Source: Sphingopyxis sp. (GTDB taxonomy: Bacteria > Pseudomonadota > Alphaproteobacteria > Sphingomonadales > Sphingomonadaceae). Taken from it: DNA of 51,945 nucleotides. The stretch lies in contig JASBSJ010000002.1 in NCBI GenBank assembly GCA_030148985.1, forward strand, positions 1 to 51,945, written 5' to 3'. The translations under genes were made by a program, and so were the position numbers. Positions 1-9,233 of the stretch are shown in pieces. Numbering within the stretch: the first letter of the stretch is position 1; the number at the start of each line of letters is the position of its first letter. A model generated the notes under the pieces. The model was given only the letters and a program-made list of their open reading frames with translations. It was not told where the DNA came from and did no database searches.

Positions 1-1848
1 AACGCCGAAATTGCCGCGCACCGGCATGGCGCCCAGATCGCCGCCATATTCGGCCATGACATAGCCCGCGAGCGTGCGTTCGGTGACATCGCGGTTCGCG
101 ACCGAGCGGGTGTCGCCGGGCAGGCCGGGATCTTCCTCGCCCATATATTCGCGGAACAGGCAATCGACGTCGAAGGTCGCCCAGCTGTGGATATTATTGC
201 CTTTCGCCGCCGACAGAAAGTCGGTCTGGGGAAAGGCTTGGCGGCACAGATTGTTGATGCGACGATCTTCGGCCATCGCCGGGTTCAGGTTGAAGTCGCC
301 GTTGCGTATATCATAGTCGCGATAGGTCAGATGCGACCAACGACCGCCGGCCGACAGCGTCTTGAAGAAACCGTCGAGTTCATAGGCTGCGTCGAAGCGT
401 CCGGCGTAGATCTCGTTATGCCGTTTGCTCTCGTCGCGGCGGAAGCGCGCGTCGTCCCAGAAGAGATTGTGGTTATTGAGGTCGAAGCGCGGATCGATCG
501 TGATCGTCGGCACGAAGCTGCCCGGCGTGATGGAATAGGAGTAGGGAACTCGCATATTGCTCGACGTGAAACCGTTGCCCGTGACGCTGAAGAAGTTGCG
601 GACATTGTTGACGTCGAACGGGTCGGTACGCAGGCGTGTGTTGCGCTCGATCTCCGTACGGATCGTACGCGAATAGCTGCCGTCCAGCGTCAGCGTCAGC
701 CGGTCGGTAGGCCGCCATTCGACCGACAGGCCGCCGCCCAGATACTCCTCCGAGCGCGACAATTCCGACCCGTTGGATTCGAGCGCTGACAAACCATTGA
801 GGCTCTGGACGATGCCATTCTCGTCGAAGACGACGTTGGTAAGGCCGAACCGGCCTTCGGAAATGTTGAGGTCGCGGCGGCTCTCGACAAAGGTGCGGTC
901 CGAATATTGGACGTCGAGGTTGATGTTGAACTGGTCCGACGGCCGCCACTGGATCGCGCCGAAGATCGCGTCGCGCTTGTCGGTCTCGCTGATCTGGCGG
1001 AAGGTATAGGCGTTGGGGACGAGGTAGAAGGGATGGCCTTCGCCATAATCGTCGCGGCCATATTCGGTGCAATTATTGTTGGTCACGACGATGTCGGCGC
1101 GGCACGCCGTCCAGGTGGTCGACGCGGCATAGGTTTCTTCGGGATTGTTGGTGTCGTTGCGCTGCACGCCGATCGCGATGCCGATCGTGTCGTTCGCGAA
1201 CTGGTCGACATAGCTCAGCGTGCCGCGCCAGCCGATCCCGCCCTCGCCGACGATGCGGTCGCCATAGGGGTTATACTGCGCCTTGACCTCGCCCTGAATC
1301 CGGCGCTTGCCGAAGTCGAGCGGGCGCAGCGTGCCGATCTCGATCGTGCCCGCGACGCCGCCTTCGACAAGGCTCGCCTGCTGCGTCTTGTAGATCTTGA
1401 TATTGTTGACCAGCTCCGACGGGAACTGGTTAAAATTGACCGACCGGTCGCCGCTGCCGTTCGTCGTATCGCGGCCGTTGAAGGTCGCGTTCGAGAGGAA
1501 GGGCCCCAGGCCGCGCAGCGCGATTTCGGAGGCGTCGCCCTTTTCGCGGTGCGTCGTCGCGCCGGTGATCGTCTGGATCGCCTGTCCGACCGAGATCGCC
1601 GGGATGTCGCCGATGTCGTCCGACGACAGTGCGTCAACGATCGCCGTTTCCTCGCGCTTGGTGTTGATCGAATTCTGGATCGTCTCGCGAATCCCGGTGA
1701 CGATGATCGCGTCATCCTCCTCCGGCCCGGCCCCCGCGGGCGCTTCCTGCGCCATCGCAGGCGCCACAGTCGCGATCAGCACCGAGCAGGCGCTGGCCAG
1801 CAAGACGGTGCGGCGTGTGCGCGCATGGATAGGATTGCGAGAATTCAC
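1..1848 (-). CDS. TonB-dependent receptor, alginate locus (3' end outside window)
   Basis: Outer-membrane TonB-dependent receptor, cut at the window edge after 616 codons. It reads from a GTG at 1848 with GGGAGAG six bases upstream; no in-frame ATG precedes it. The start gives a signal peptide ending in APAMA, then the TonB box region (DDAIIVTGIR), the plug motif (AISVGQAIQTITGATTH) and LVEGGVAGTIEIGTLRPLDF, typical of the large carbohydrate-associated TBDRs of sphingomonads and Caulobacter. The frame stays open through the rest of the sequence, with barrel-like alternating residues. It follows the lyase/transporter/esterase genes on the same strand, so I infer uptake of alginate oligosaccharides. 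The regulatory region in front of it is unusually rich in inverted repeats. Substrate is inferred from context only. Confidence 0.88.
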   Translation of the reverse strand, partial: MNSRNPIHARTRRTVLLASACSVLIATVAPAMAQEAPAGAGPEEDDAIIVTGIRETIQNSINTKREETAIVDALSSDDIGDIPAISVGQAIQTITGATTHREKGDASEIALRGLGPFLSNATFNGRDTTNGSGDRSVNFNQFPSELVNNIKIYKTQQASLVEGGVAGTIEIGTLRPLDFGKRRIQGEVKAQYNPYGDRIVGEGGIGWRGTLSYVDQFANDTIGIAIGVQRNDTNNPEETYAASTTWTACRADIVVTNNNCTEYGRDDYGEGHPFYLVPNAYTFRQISETDKRDAIFGAIQWRPSDQFNINLDVQYSDRTFVESRRDLNISEGRFGLTNVVFDENGIVQSLNGLSALESNGSELSRSEEYLGGGLSVEWRPTDRLTLTLDGSYSRTIRTEIERNTRLRTDPFDVNNVRNFFSVTGNGFTSSNMRVPYSYSITPGSFVPTITIDPRFDLNNHNLFWDDARFRRDESKRHNEIYAGRFDAAYELDGFFKTLSAGGRWSHLTYRDYDIRNGDFNLNPAMAEDRRINNLCRQAFPQTDFLSAAKGNNIHSWATFDVDCLFREYMGEEDPGLPGDTRSVANRDVTERTLAGYVMAEYGGDLGAMPVRGNFGV

Positions 1849-1880
1849 GTCGTCTCTCCCCAAGAATGATTCTTTTATGA

Positions 1881-1963
1881 CCAATATTGTTGTTCAATAT
1901 TGGTTTATTTGTCAACCAATATGTCTGGATAATTGGCTAGTCCAAATTGACAGGCAATTATCC
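1881..1963 (-). promoter_or_regulatory. Promoter/operator region with nested CCAAT/ATTGG inverted repeats
   Basis: Between the esterase stop and the TBDR start are CCAATATTG (1881-1889) paired with CAATATTGG (1895-1903), ATTGGTT (1899-1905) paired with AACCAAT (1914-1920), TTGG (1933-1936) paired with CCAA (1942-1945), and GGATAATTG (1927-1935) paired with CAATTATCC (1955-1963). On the minus strand 1909-1920 reads ATTGGTTGACAA, which also occurs before the second TBDR of the locus and contains a TTGACA -35-like hexamer. The half-sites resemble those of FadR-type GntR regulators of sugar acids (TTGGT/ACCAA); the regulator itself is not in the window. Confidence 0.5.
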
Positions 1964-2803
1964 TTATCGCACAAGCTGGCTGCGCAACTGCGGAACCGCG
2001 CGCGCCAGCGCCTCGGTCACCAGCTTCGCCGTGACTTCGGCACCGACGGGGCCGAGGTGCGTGTAGTCGAACTTGCGCGTCACCTGTCCACGCGCGCCCT
2101 TGCCGGCAATCGGCGGCGGTGCGGGCGGAGCCGGGCGCGCCGCGAGCGTCGTGCCCGCTTGCGCCGCCGCGAGCTCCTCGGGCGTCGGCGGCACTTGCGC
2201 GAGCTTGGTCGCCATCTCGGGGCCCATCTCCTGCGCCTGCGCGGCGCTCAGCGCGTTGAGGTCGACGAGCGGCACATCCATCGCCTTCGCGACGCCGCGC
2301 ACCTGGTCCGACCAGCTTGCCAGCGTGTTGCGCAGCTTCCCGTCCCGGAACTCGCGCCGCGTCAGCGGGGTGACGAGCACGGGGGTCGCGCCCGCCGCGC
2401 GAACTTCCTCGACGAAACGCTTGAGGTTCGCGGGGAACTCGGTCGTTTCGTCGGTCCAGCGTTCAGGCTTGCTCGACTGGTCGTTGTGGCCGAACTGGAT
2501 CAGCACCCAATGGCCGCGGTAGCCCGGCACGCGCGCCTCGGCGAGCGCGATGTCCCAGCTGCCCTCCTGCCGATAACTGCGCGTCGAACGCCCGCCGCGC
2601 CCGGCGTTGACGCACGCGACCGACGATTTGACATGGTTCGCGCAAAAGGCGCCGCCCCAGCCGCTGTGCGGCGCCATCGTCGAATCGCCGACGAGGATGA
2701 TCTTGTAGGGCTGGAGCGGTTCGGCATCGGTGCGTTCGCGCTCCTGCGCCCCTGCCCCGCTCGCGAACAGAGCGCAGGCGGCGATTGCGACAAGCCCGCG
2801 CAT
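1964..2803 (-). CDS. SGNH/GDSL esterase, rhamnogalacturonan-acetylesterase (CE12)-like
   Basis: Predicted secreted carbohydrate O-acetyl esterase of 279 aa. I start it at the ATG at 2803, which overlaps the SDR stop as TGATG and gives a clean signal peptide (MRGLVAIAACALFASGAGAQ); a longer ORF begins upstream inside the SDR gene and is less likely. SGNH blocks are visible: GDSTM with nucleophile Ser41, NAGRGGRST (block II Gly), FGHND with Asn107 (block III), and DYTHLG with Asp246 and His249 (block V). The GDSTM and DYTHLG forms are those of rhamnogalacturonan acetylesterases. A Pro/Ala-rich stretch lies around residues 222-236. Rhamnogalacturonan genes are absent nearby; the gene is the last of an alginate lyase operon, so acetylated alginate is a reasonable substrate guess. 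Family assignment is firm, substrate is not. Confidence 0.85.
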   Translation of the reverse strand: MRGLVAIAACALFASGAGAQERERTDAEPLQPYKIILVGDSTMAPHSGWGGAFCANHVKSSVACVNAGRGGRSTRSYRQEGSWDIALAEARVPGYRGHWVLIQFGHNDQSSKPERWTDETTEFPANLKRFVEEVRAAGATPVLVTPLTRREFRDGKLRNTLASWSDQVRGVAKAMDVPLVDLNALSAAQAQEMGPEMATKLAQVPPTPEELAAAQAGTTLAARPAPPAPPPIAGKGARGQVTRKFDYTHLGPVGAEVTAKLVTEALARAVPQLRSQLVR

Positions 2804-3555
2804 CACGAGAAGCCCAGCCCGCCGTTCACGTCGAGGCACACGCCCGCGAGGAAGCTCGCGGCAGGCGAGGCCAGATAGACGATCGTGTCGGCAACCTCGT
2901 CGGGATGGCCTTCGCGGCGGAGCGGCGTGTTGCCCGCAACCGCGGCGCGCCCTTCGGGCTTCGAGAAAATGTCGTGAAAGCTTGTGCCGATCAGGCCGGG
3001 GCAGACGGCGTTGACGCGGATGCCCTGCGGTCCCAGTTCCTTCGCCATCGCGCGGGTATAGGTCATCAGCGCGCCCTTCGCGGTCGCATAGATCGACGCG
3101 CCGGGGCCGCCGCCGTCGCGGCCCGCGAGCGACGAGACATTCACCACCGCCGACCCTTCGCCAAGGAAGGGCTGCGACGCCTGGAGCACGAGGAACGCCG
3201 ATTTGAGGTTGAGCGTCATCACCTGGTCGAAAAAGGCTTCGTCCATCTCGCTCAGCGTCTTGCGCGCGACCATGCCGCCCGCAAGATTGACGAGGATGTC
3301 GAGCCGCCCGCTGAACGCGACGCCGACCTCGTCGAGCATGGCGCGGACCGCGCCGCTGTCGGTGACGTCGGCCTGCACCAGAAAGGCATCGCCGCCCGCG
3401 TCCTTGATGGTTTTCAGCGTGTCTTCGGCGGCTTCACGACCGCTGTTGTAATTGATCGCGACGCGGACGCCGGCGCGCGCGAGCGCGATCGAGACCGAAC
3501 GACCGATGTCGCGGCCGCCGCCGGTGACGAGCGCGGTTTTGCCCTGGAGAGTCAT
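2803..3555 (-). CDS. SDR oxidoreductase, probable 4-deoxy-5-hexulose uronate (DEH) reductase
   Basis: Cytoplasmic short-chain dehydrogenase/reductase, 250 aa. The start at 3555 (MTLQGKTALV) has AAGGA about ten bases upstream; the reading frame extends further back but that part overlaps the MFS gene and is not protein-like. Features: cofactor loop TGGGRDIG at residues 11-18, NLAGG at 90-94 in place of NNAG, and the catalytic Asn116, Ser141/142, Tyr156 and Lys160. In Sphingomonas sp. A1, an SDR reduces DEH, the end product of exolytic alginate lyases, to 2-keto-3-deoxygluconate. The position directly after two alginate lyases and a sugar-acid transporter supports the same role here. Its last base overlaps the esterase start. 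Coenzyme preference cannot be settled by eye. Confidence 0.83.
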   Translation of the reverse strand: MTLQGKTALVTGGGRDIGRSVSIALARAGVRVAINYNSGREAAEDTLKTIKDAGGDAFLVQADVTDSGAVRAMLDEVGVAFSGRLDILVNLAGGMVARKTLSEMDEAFFDQVMTLNLKSAFLVLQASQPFLGEGSAVVNVSSLAGRDGGGPGASIYATAKGALMTYTRAMAKELGPQGIRVNAVCPGLIGTSFHDIFSKPEGRAAVAGNTPLRREGHPDEVADTIVYLASPAASFLAGVCLDVNGGLGFS

Positions 3556-3568
3556 GTGGTGCAGTTCC

Positions 3569-4852
3569 TTATTCTTGGATGTTGGCAGGTTTGACGGTGA
3601 CCGGAACGACGCGACCGCCGACCAGCCAGAAACACAGGAAAGAGACGGGAACGATCGCCGCCGAGAGCGCGAAGATCGGCGCATAGCTCGTCTCGGTGAG
3701 CGCGGGGACGAGCCAGGTGGTGATCAGCGTGCCCGCCACCGCCGCGGTGCCGCTGATCCCCGCGAGGCTGCCGACGGCGCCGCCGCCGAAATAGTCGCTC
3801 GGCAGCGTCTGGATATTGCCGATCGCCATCTGGAACCCGAAGAGGATGCACGCGATCAGCAGCACGGCATTGAGCGGTTCGCTCGCGCCGATCGTGAAGA
3901 GCAGCGACGGCAGCATGATCGCGCAGCCGATGCCGATCGTCGTCATGCGCGCGCGGTGGACGCTGCCGCCAGCGCCGATAATCCGCCCCGCCAGCCAGCC
4001 GCCGAACAGGCTGCCGATCATGGCGCCGACGAACGGCACCCATGCGAAAAGCCCGATCTGCTTGACGTCGAAGCCAAAGGTTTCGGCGAGATAGATCGGT
4101 AGCCACGATACGAAGAGCCACCAGACAGGATCGAGGAAAAAGCGCGACAGGATGACGCCCCAGCTCTGGCGATAGCGCAGCAGCTCGCCGAGCGGCACGC
4201 GGCGGCTCTCATCGCGCCCCGCTTCGGTGCGACCGGTCAGGATATAGGTGCGCTCTTCCTCGCTGATCCCCGGATGGTTTTCGGGATCGGCCTTGTAAAA
4301 CCAGAGCCACGGCACCAGCCAGACGAAGCCCAGCAAGCCGATGAGCAGGAAGGTGCCCTGCCAGCCGAACTGGATGAACAGCAGCGCGATCAGCGGCGCC
4401 GACACGATGCCGCCGAGCGAGGCCCCGGCGTTGAAAATGCCCTGCGCCAGCGCGCGCTCGCGCGACGGGAACCAGAGCGCATTCGCCTTGGCCGCGCCGG
4501 GCCAGTTGCCCGCTTCGCTGACGCCCAGCGTCGCGCGCAGCACCATCAGCAGCGGCATCGAGCGGACGAGCGCGTGCGCAGCGATCGACAGCGACCAGAT
4601 GACGATCGAGATGGTAAAGCCCATCCGCGTCCCGATCGCGTCGAAGATGCGCCCGAACAGCGACTGGCCAAAGGCGTAGAAGATCATGAAGATCGTCACC
4701 AGCAGCGCATAATCTTCCTTGGTGGCGCCGATGTCCTTCGACACTTCGGGCCACATCACCGCCAGCGCATTGCGGTCGATATAGTTGATGACCGTCGCGA
4801 GCGCGATCAGCGCGATCACGCACCAGCGAAAGCGACCCTTGATATTGCTCAT
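3569..4852 (-). CDS. MFS transporter, anion:cation symporter type (hexuronate/DEH uptake)
   Basis: Inner-membrane major facilitator of 427 aa with about twelve hydrophobic segments. The start ATG at 4852 overlaps the stop of the PL17 lyase gene (ATGA), so the two are translationally coupled. Near the N-terminus, NYIDRNALAVMWPEV and later LGVSEAGNWPGAAKA are typical of the ACS branch (hexuronate, glucarate and related sugar acids). The operon position suggests transport of unsaturated uronate or DEH from periplasm to cytoplasm, to be reduced by the SDR encoded 13 bp downstream. The family is clear; the exact substrate is an inference from context. Confidence 0.87.
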   Translation of the reverse strand: MSNIKGRFRWCVIALIALATVINYIDRNALAVMWPEVSKDIGATKEDYALLVTIFMIFYAFGQSLFGRIFDAIGTRMGFTISIVIWSLSIAAHALVRSMPLLMVLRATLGVSEAGNWPGAAKANALWFPSRERALAQGIFNAGASLGGIVSAPLIALLFIQFGWQGTFLLIGLLGFVWLVPWLWFYKADPENHPGISEEERTYILTGRTEAGRDESRRVPLGELLRYRQSWGVILSRFFLDPVWWLFVSWLPIYLAETFGFDVKQIGLFAWVPFVGAMIGSLFGGWLAGRIIGAGGSVHRARMTTIGIGCAIMLPSLLFTIGASEPLNAVLLIACILFGFQMAIGNIQTLPSDYFGGGAVGSLAGISGTAAVAGTLITTWLVPALTETSYAPIFALSAAIVPVSFLCFWLVGGRVVPVTVKPANIQE

Positions 4853-7023
4853 TTTTTCGCTCCGGTTGCGGCGATGTCGAGGCGGCCGACCGGGCCGGTC
4901 CATGCAAGGGTGCGGCCATCGACGGTGACGCTGTGCCTGGCATCGGCGGCGACGTCCTGTGCGACCGCGATCGCGATGCGACGGCCGTCGACGAGCGTGA
5001 TGAGCACCAGATCGAGGCCTTTTTCGCGGCGGTGCTCGAGCCCTGTCACGCGCGCACTGCTTGCCAAGACGGTCTCGGCCGAGGCGTCATAGGCGCCGTG
5101 CGGCTCGAGCAGGTTGACGAAAGTCGCGTCCGCCGCGCCATCGACGCGCTGGATCAGCGCGGGTTCGCGGCGCAGGTTGAACTCGGGATCGTTCGCACCG
5201 CTTTCGGCAAGGATGAAGCGCGCGCCCGCGGGCGGTGCCATGTGATAGGAATAGAAGCGGCTTCCCTGCATCCACGTCAGCCGCGCCTTGCCCGTCTTTC
5301 TGCCTTCGCCGTCGACCCACAGATGCTGGTAGCCGTTCGCCTTGCCCAGCACCGGCCGTTCGGCGAGATTGCGGGCAAATGCGACGTCGCTGTCGATGAT
5401 ATGCCCCGAAAAATGCAGCGGCAGGTCATAGACATGCCTGCCGCTGCCAGTTCCGTGGAGGATATCGAGCGAAAGGGGATTTGCGAGGCCGTCGACTTCG
5501 ATCAGCAGCAGCGCGCGGCGCATCGTCACGCCCTTGTACGCGCTGTCGATTTCGCCGATCGCATAGCGGGTGGGGCCGCCCAGCGACGCGGCAAGCTGGC
5601 GCGTGCCATGTCGTTCGCCGACTTTCCAGTTGCCGCCGAATTGGCTTTGTTCGTCGACGACAAGCGTATTGTGCGCGATCGTCGCGCTCGCCCAGCTGTC
5701 GTTTTCGGGCAGGTAGCGCCCGCCGCGCTTCGCCTCGACATTCAGGAAGCGCGCGGCGCCATAATCGGTCACCACCGCGCCGGTTTCGTCATAATAGACC
5801 CAGCCGAGGCGGTCGAAATGACCATGACCCATGCCTTGCACGGTATTTTTGGCGACGAGCAGCGGGCCCTTGGGATCGGGCTTGCTGCGCAGCAGGACAA
5901 GCGCGCCGCCCTTGCCGTCGGGACCGTCGGAGAGCAGCCGGGAGCCGAAGGACCAGGGCTTCGCCTTGCCCGCGGCCAGGTCCGCCGCCAGCGCCTGCCC
6001 CGCGGGGGTCAGCACGGTGCGGGCCTGCCAGTCGGCGATCGACAGAAAGGCGGGGTCTTTCGTCGCCGCATAGGCAATGGCGACGGCGTGATAGAGTTCC
6101 TCGGTGCGCAGGCTCTTGTCGCGCATCGCATCGTTGACCGGCAGGAAAAATCCGTCGTGGGTCAGGTCGATCGCGGTGCGCACGGCCTTCAGGACGATGC
6201 CGTCCCGATAGTCGAAAATCTTGCGGTCGGGATCGTTCGCGGCGATCGTCGCGGCAAAAACGACAAAGGCCTGGAGCGCATAGCGCTGATAATAGGGGCC
6301 TTCGGCATAATAGCCGTCGGGGGAGAAGAGCAGGTCGAGCTGGCGGAGAAACCCCGCCTTGCCGCTTTTGTCGAGCCCGAGCAGCGCCTTGTCGACAAGG
6401 TCGCGGTCACCGAGCAGATAGCCCGACAGGCCCACCCCCGCCGCCGCCCAGGTCGCATGATTGTGGATGCGATTGATGACCTCGGGCGACTCGTCGGACA
6501 GGAAGCGTGCCATCGGGCGGATCACATCGTCGTCGATCCGCTGGCGGTCGGCGGCGGACAGCGACCCGCGGATCGCCGCATAGCCCTGCGCCGCATTGAC
6601 GAGGAACACGCTGTCGTTGAGGCTTTGCCAGAATAGCCGCCCCGCGGTCTGGTTCGCCTTTGCGGGGTGCGGGCCGAGCCCCGGATAAAGATCGGCATAG
6701 GCAAGCAGCAGGTCGCGGACATGATCGCGGTAGCGCGCCTCGCCCGTCAGGCGGAACAGCTGTCCGCCCTCGAAAATGACGCGATAATTGCGCTTATGCT
6801 GTTCGTGGGTGATGCCGCCGCCGGGATCCTTGGGCACGGGCACGTTGATGCCTGCGCGGATCGAGGCATCGACGGTGCGGCGCGCGCGCTCGACTTCCGA
6901 AGCGAACAGGGGAGCAAAGGCCTGCGCCGCGGCGGCGGGCGGCGGCGCCGCGGCCACGGGACCGGCGGGCAGCGCGGCGGCGGCGAACAGCAGCGCGACT
7001 GCGCGGGACGAAAAAGCGATCAT
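4849..7023 (-). CDS. PL17 oligoalginate lyase
   Basis: Exported exolytic alginate lyase, 724 aa, near the usual size of PL17 enzymes. The signal peptide is residues 1-25 (Ala-rich, ending PVAAA). The N-terminal alpha/alpha barrel carries IHNHATW with Asn188 and His189, and GYYAEGPYYQRY (237-248) with tyrosines matching the catalytic Tyr of PL17 lyases such as Alg17c. The C-terminal heparinase II/III-like part has MGHGHFDR with His402, equivalent to the conserved His of the family. PL17 enzymes split unsaturated alginate oligomers to monomers that become DEH. The gene start overlaps the PL6 stop (ATGA at 7020-7023) and its end overlaps the MFS start, so this is a tightly coupled unit. Confidence 0.92.
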   Translation of the reverse strand: MIAFSSRAVALLFAAAALPAGPVAAAPPPAAAAQAFAPLFASEVERARRTVDASIRAGINVPVPKDPGGGITHEQHKRNYRVIFEGGQLFRLTGEARYRDHVRDLLLAYADLYPGLGPHPAKANQTAGRLFWQSLNDSVFLVNAAQGYAAIRGSLSAADRQRIDDDVIRPMARFLSDESPEVINRIHNHATWAAAGVGLSGYLLGDRDLVDKALLGLDKSGKAGFLRQLDLLFSPDGYYAEGPYYQRYALQAFVVFAATIAANDPDRKIFDYRDGIVLKAVRTAIDLTHDGFFLPVNDAMRDKSLRTEELYHAVAIAYAATKDPAFLSIADWQARTVLTPAGQALAADLAAGKAKPWSFGSRLLSDGPDGKGGALVLLRSKPDPKGPLLVAKNTVQGMGHGHFDRLGWVYYDETGAVVTDYGAARFLNVEAKRGGRYLPENDSWASATIAHNTLVVDEQSQFGGNWKVGERHGTRQLAASLGGPTRYAIGEIDSAYKGVTMRRALLLIEVDGLANPLSLDILHGTGSGRHVYDLPLHFSGHIIDSDVAFARNLAERPVLGKANGYQHLWVDGEGRKTGKARLTWMQGSRFYSYHMAPPAGARFILAESGANDPEFNLRREPALIQRVDGAADATFVNLLEPHGAYDASAETVLASSARVTGLEHRREKGLDLVLITLVDGRRIAIAVAQDVAADARHSVTVDGRTLAWTGPVGRLDIAATGAKK

Positions 7024-9233
7024 GGCTGGGCCTCCACAAGATTATCCTCGATCACGCCGCGCGGCGGCCCCTTCCACACCAGTTCCTCGATCCGCGGCGC
7101 TGGGGTCGCGGCGAAGGCGTTCGACGCGATCCGCGTTTCGGGCGCCCCGACCGAATGGATGACCAATATGCCGTCCGATCCGGCAAAGCTGTTATGTGCG
7201 ATGTCGCTATGCTGCGCGCCCGAGACACGCAGCGACGCGCCGCCCGCGCCGCTGTCGGCGACACTCGAACGGGTCATCGCGAACCAGGGGCCGAAGGTGC
7301 TTTCGTCGTTGCCCTTGCGCAGCAGGTCGGCGACCATGCCGACGCGCGCGAAACGGCTGCCGCTGATCGTCAGCCGCTCCATCGGATACCAGCCCTTCGG
7401 CTCCTGTTCGCCGGTGGCCAGGACGACGACGCCCATGTCGGCAAAGTCGCTGTTCGTAAGGGTGACGTCGTCGGCGAAGGTGCCCGGCGCCATGACGATG
7501 CCGTCGAGGCGGCCCTTGCCCGGACCGCGTACCGATACGCCATCGAAGGCGATGCGGTAATTGGGGGCGGCGCCGCCCCCGACCGCGATCAGCGCGTCCT
7601 CGCCCGCAGCCGCCCGCGCGTCGATCGCCAGATTCTCGAGCTTCAGCCCGCCGCCGCCGGCAATCCGCGCCAAACTGGATGCGACGCGCAGCACAGGCTT
7701 TGCATCTTTGGCGCCGGCGATGGTTAGCCTGCGCCGGACCGTCAGCGGCGCGGCGACATCATAAACGCCCGTTCCGAGCGCCAGCGTGTCGCCCGCCTGT
7801 GCGTCGGCGGCCGCTTCCGCAAGCGAAGCCCCTGCGGCGAGCGGATGCGTGGCGCCGGTGCCGAACGCCGCTTCCGGCGAATTTCCGCGATACCAGCGCG
7901 CACCGACCTCTCCGCGCGTCACAGGCTTCAAATCGCGCGGCGCGCCGACCGCGGCGAGCGCCGGGTCGGTGGGATAGAGGAGGCCGTTGGCCGCGCGTTC
8001 GAGCGTCACCTCGCGCTGTTCAACGCCTTTGCCCAGCAGCGGGCGGGCGACCATCGACTGGACATTACCCGCGAGTGCGATGCCGGCGATGTCGCCCTCG
8101 GCGCGGAACGGGTCTTGCCCCTTCGCGCCGACGATCAGGTTGCGCTCGAAGCGGCTGTCCACCGGCGCCGCCGATCGTTCGGCGTCGGCCCCCGCGGCAA
8201 GAGTGATCCGCGCGCTGTCGATGATGCTGTTGCCCGCGATCCGCGCGTTCGCGACCTGATGATAGCGATTGATGACCGAATTGGGCACGCCGTTCATCAC
8301 GCTGACCGCGCTTTTGAACGAGGTGCCCGCCAGCCCCTCGAAATAATTGTCGCGGACGGTCTGGTCGCTGTTGATCACGCGCACGCCGCCGGTGTCGGGC
8401 ACGCCCTTGCCGAAAAAGATATTGCGCTCGATCAGGTTGCCGTTGCCGTGGCGCAGCACGAACGCGCCCTGCGCTTCGAGCACCAGATTTTCGCGAACAA
8501 TATTACCGCCCGCCTTGACCGAAACGATCTCGACCTCGCCGCTCGTGCGATCGAAGATGTTGCGCTCGACGAGCGTCAGGCTGTCGGACAGCGACTCCTC
8601 GCTCGTGCCGATGCGGATCGTCTCGCCCCCGTTCGATCCCAGCGGCGGGCGCGGGCCGAAATAATTATGGTCGATACGGTGCCGATTGGCCTCACCCTGC
8701 CCCTTGGGCCGGATGACCGCAAGCGTGACCCCGGCGTTGGTCTTGCCCTCGAAATGCGAATGATCGACGCGGTTGTCGGTGCCATAGAGCGCAACCCAAA
8801 TATCCTCGGCGCGGCGATCGGGTTTGCTGAAACCGTCGATCACCACTTCGGTGACGCGCGAATTACTCGCGACCTGCTTGGAATCGCGGCGAAAGGAGAT
8901 GACTTCGCGCGAAGGACTATGCCCATCGCGAAAGACCAGTCCCGAGACCACCAAATGTCGGCCGCCGAGCCGTATGTTCGACTGGCCCGTGAGCACGACC
9001 TTGCCCTTTGTCTGCGCCGCCATGGTGATGGGCTTGTCCGGCGTGCCGATGCCGGTGAACACCGCCTGGAAGTCGCGCCATTCGCCGTCCGCGAGCAATA
9101 TGGAATCGCCCGGCCTGGCGGCCTTGACCGCCGCCTTGAACGCTGCCGGATCGCTGACCAGCACGTCGCGTGCGTGCGCGGCACTGGATGCCAACACCAT
9201 CAACGCGATCCCCAAAACCGATCGAAGTTTCAC
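7020..9233 (-). CDS. PL6 alginate lyase (poly-beta-D-mannuronate lyase / chondroitinase-B fold)
   Basis: Secreted parallel beta-helix lyase, 737 aa. I place the start at the GTG at 9233: GGGAGAG lies three to four bases upstream, the same spacing style as in the first TBDR, and the product begins with a signal peptide ending SSAAHA. An ATG 15 bases upstream is possible but would place the SD inside the gene. PL6 motifs are in register: NGGE at 201-204, Glu233 and Glu235 (calcium ligands), Lys240 (base) and Arg261 followed by His262. The 21-residue Lys-Arg spacing and the Glu positions match AlyGC-type PL6 enzymes. A second beta-helix-like domain fills the last 300 residues. Likely endolytic or exolytic attack on alginate polymer before PL17 acts. 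Confidence 0.92.
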   Translation of the reverse strand: MKLRSVLGIALMVLASSAAHARDVLVSDPAAFKAAVKAARPGDSILLADGEWRDFQAVFTGIGTPDKPITMAAQTKGKVVLTGQSNIRLGGRHLVVSGLVFRDGHSPSREVISFRRDSKQVASNSRVTEVVIDGFSKPDRRAEDIWVALYGTDNRVDHSHFEGKTNAGVTLAVIRPKGQGEANRHRIDHNYFGPRPPLGSNGGETIRIGTSEESLSDSLTLVERNIFDRTSGEVEIVSVKAGGNIVRENLVLEAQGAFVLRHGNGNLIERNIFFGKGVPDTGGVRVINSDQTVRDNYFEGLAGTSFKSAVSVMNGVPNSVINRYHQVANARIAGNSIIDSARITLAAGADAERSAAPVDSRFERNLIVGAKGQDPFRAEGDIAGIALAGNVQSMVARPLLGKGVEQREVTLERAANGLLYPTDPALAAVGAPRDLKPVTRGEVGARWYRGNSPEAAFGTGATHPLAAGASLAEAAADAQAGDTLALGTGVYDVAAPLTVRRRLTIAGAKDAKPVLRVASSLARIAGGGGLKLENLAIDARAAAGEDALIAVGGGAAPNYRIAFDGVSVRGPGKGRLDGIVMAPGTFADDVTLTNSDFADMGVVVLATGEQEPKGWYPMERLTISGSRFARVGMVADLLRKGNDESTFGPWFAMTRSSVADSGAGGASLRVSGAQHSDIAHNSFAGSDGILVIHSVGAPETRIASNAFAATPAPRIEELVWKGPPRGVIEDNLVEAQP

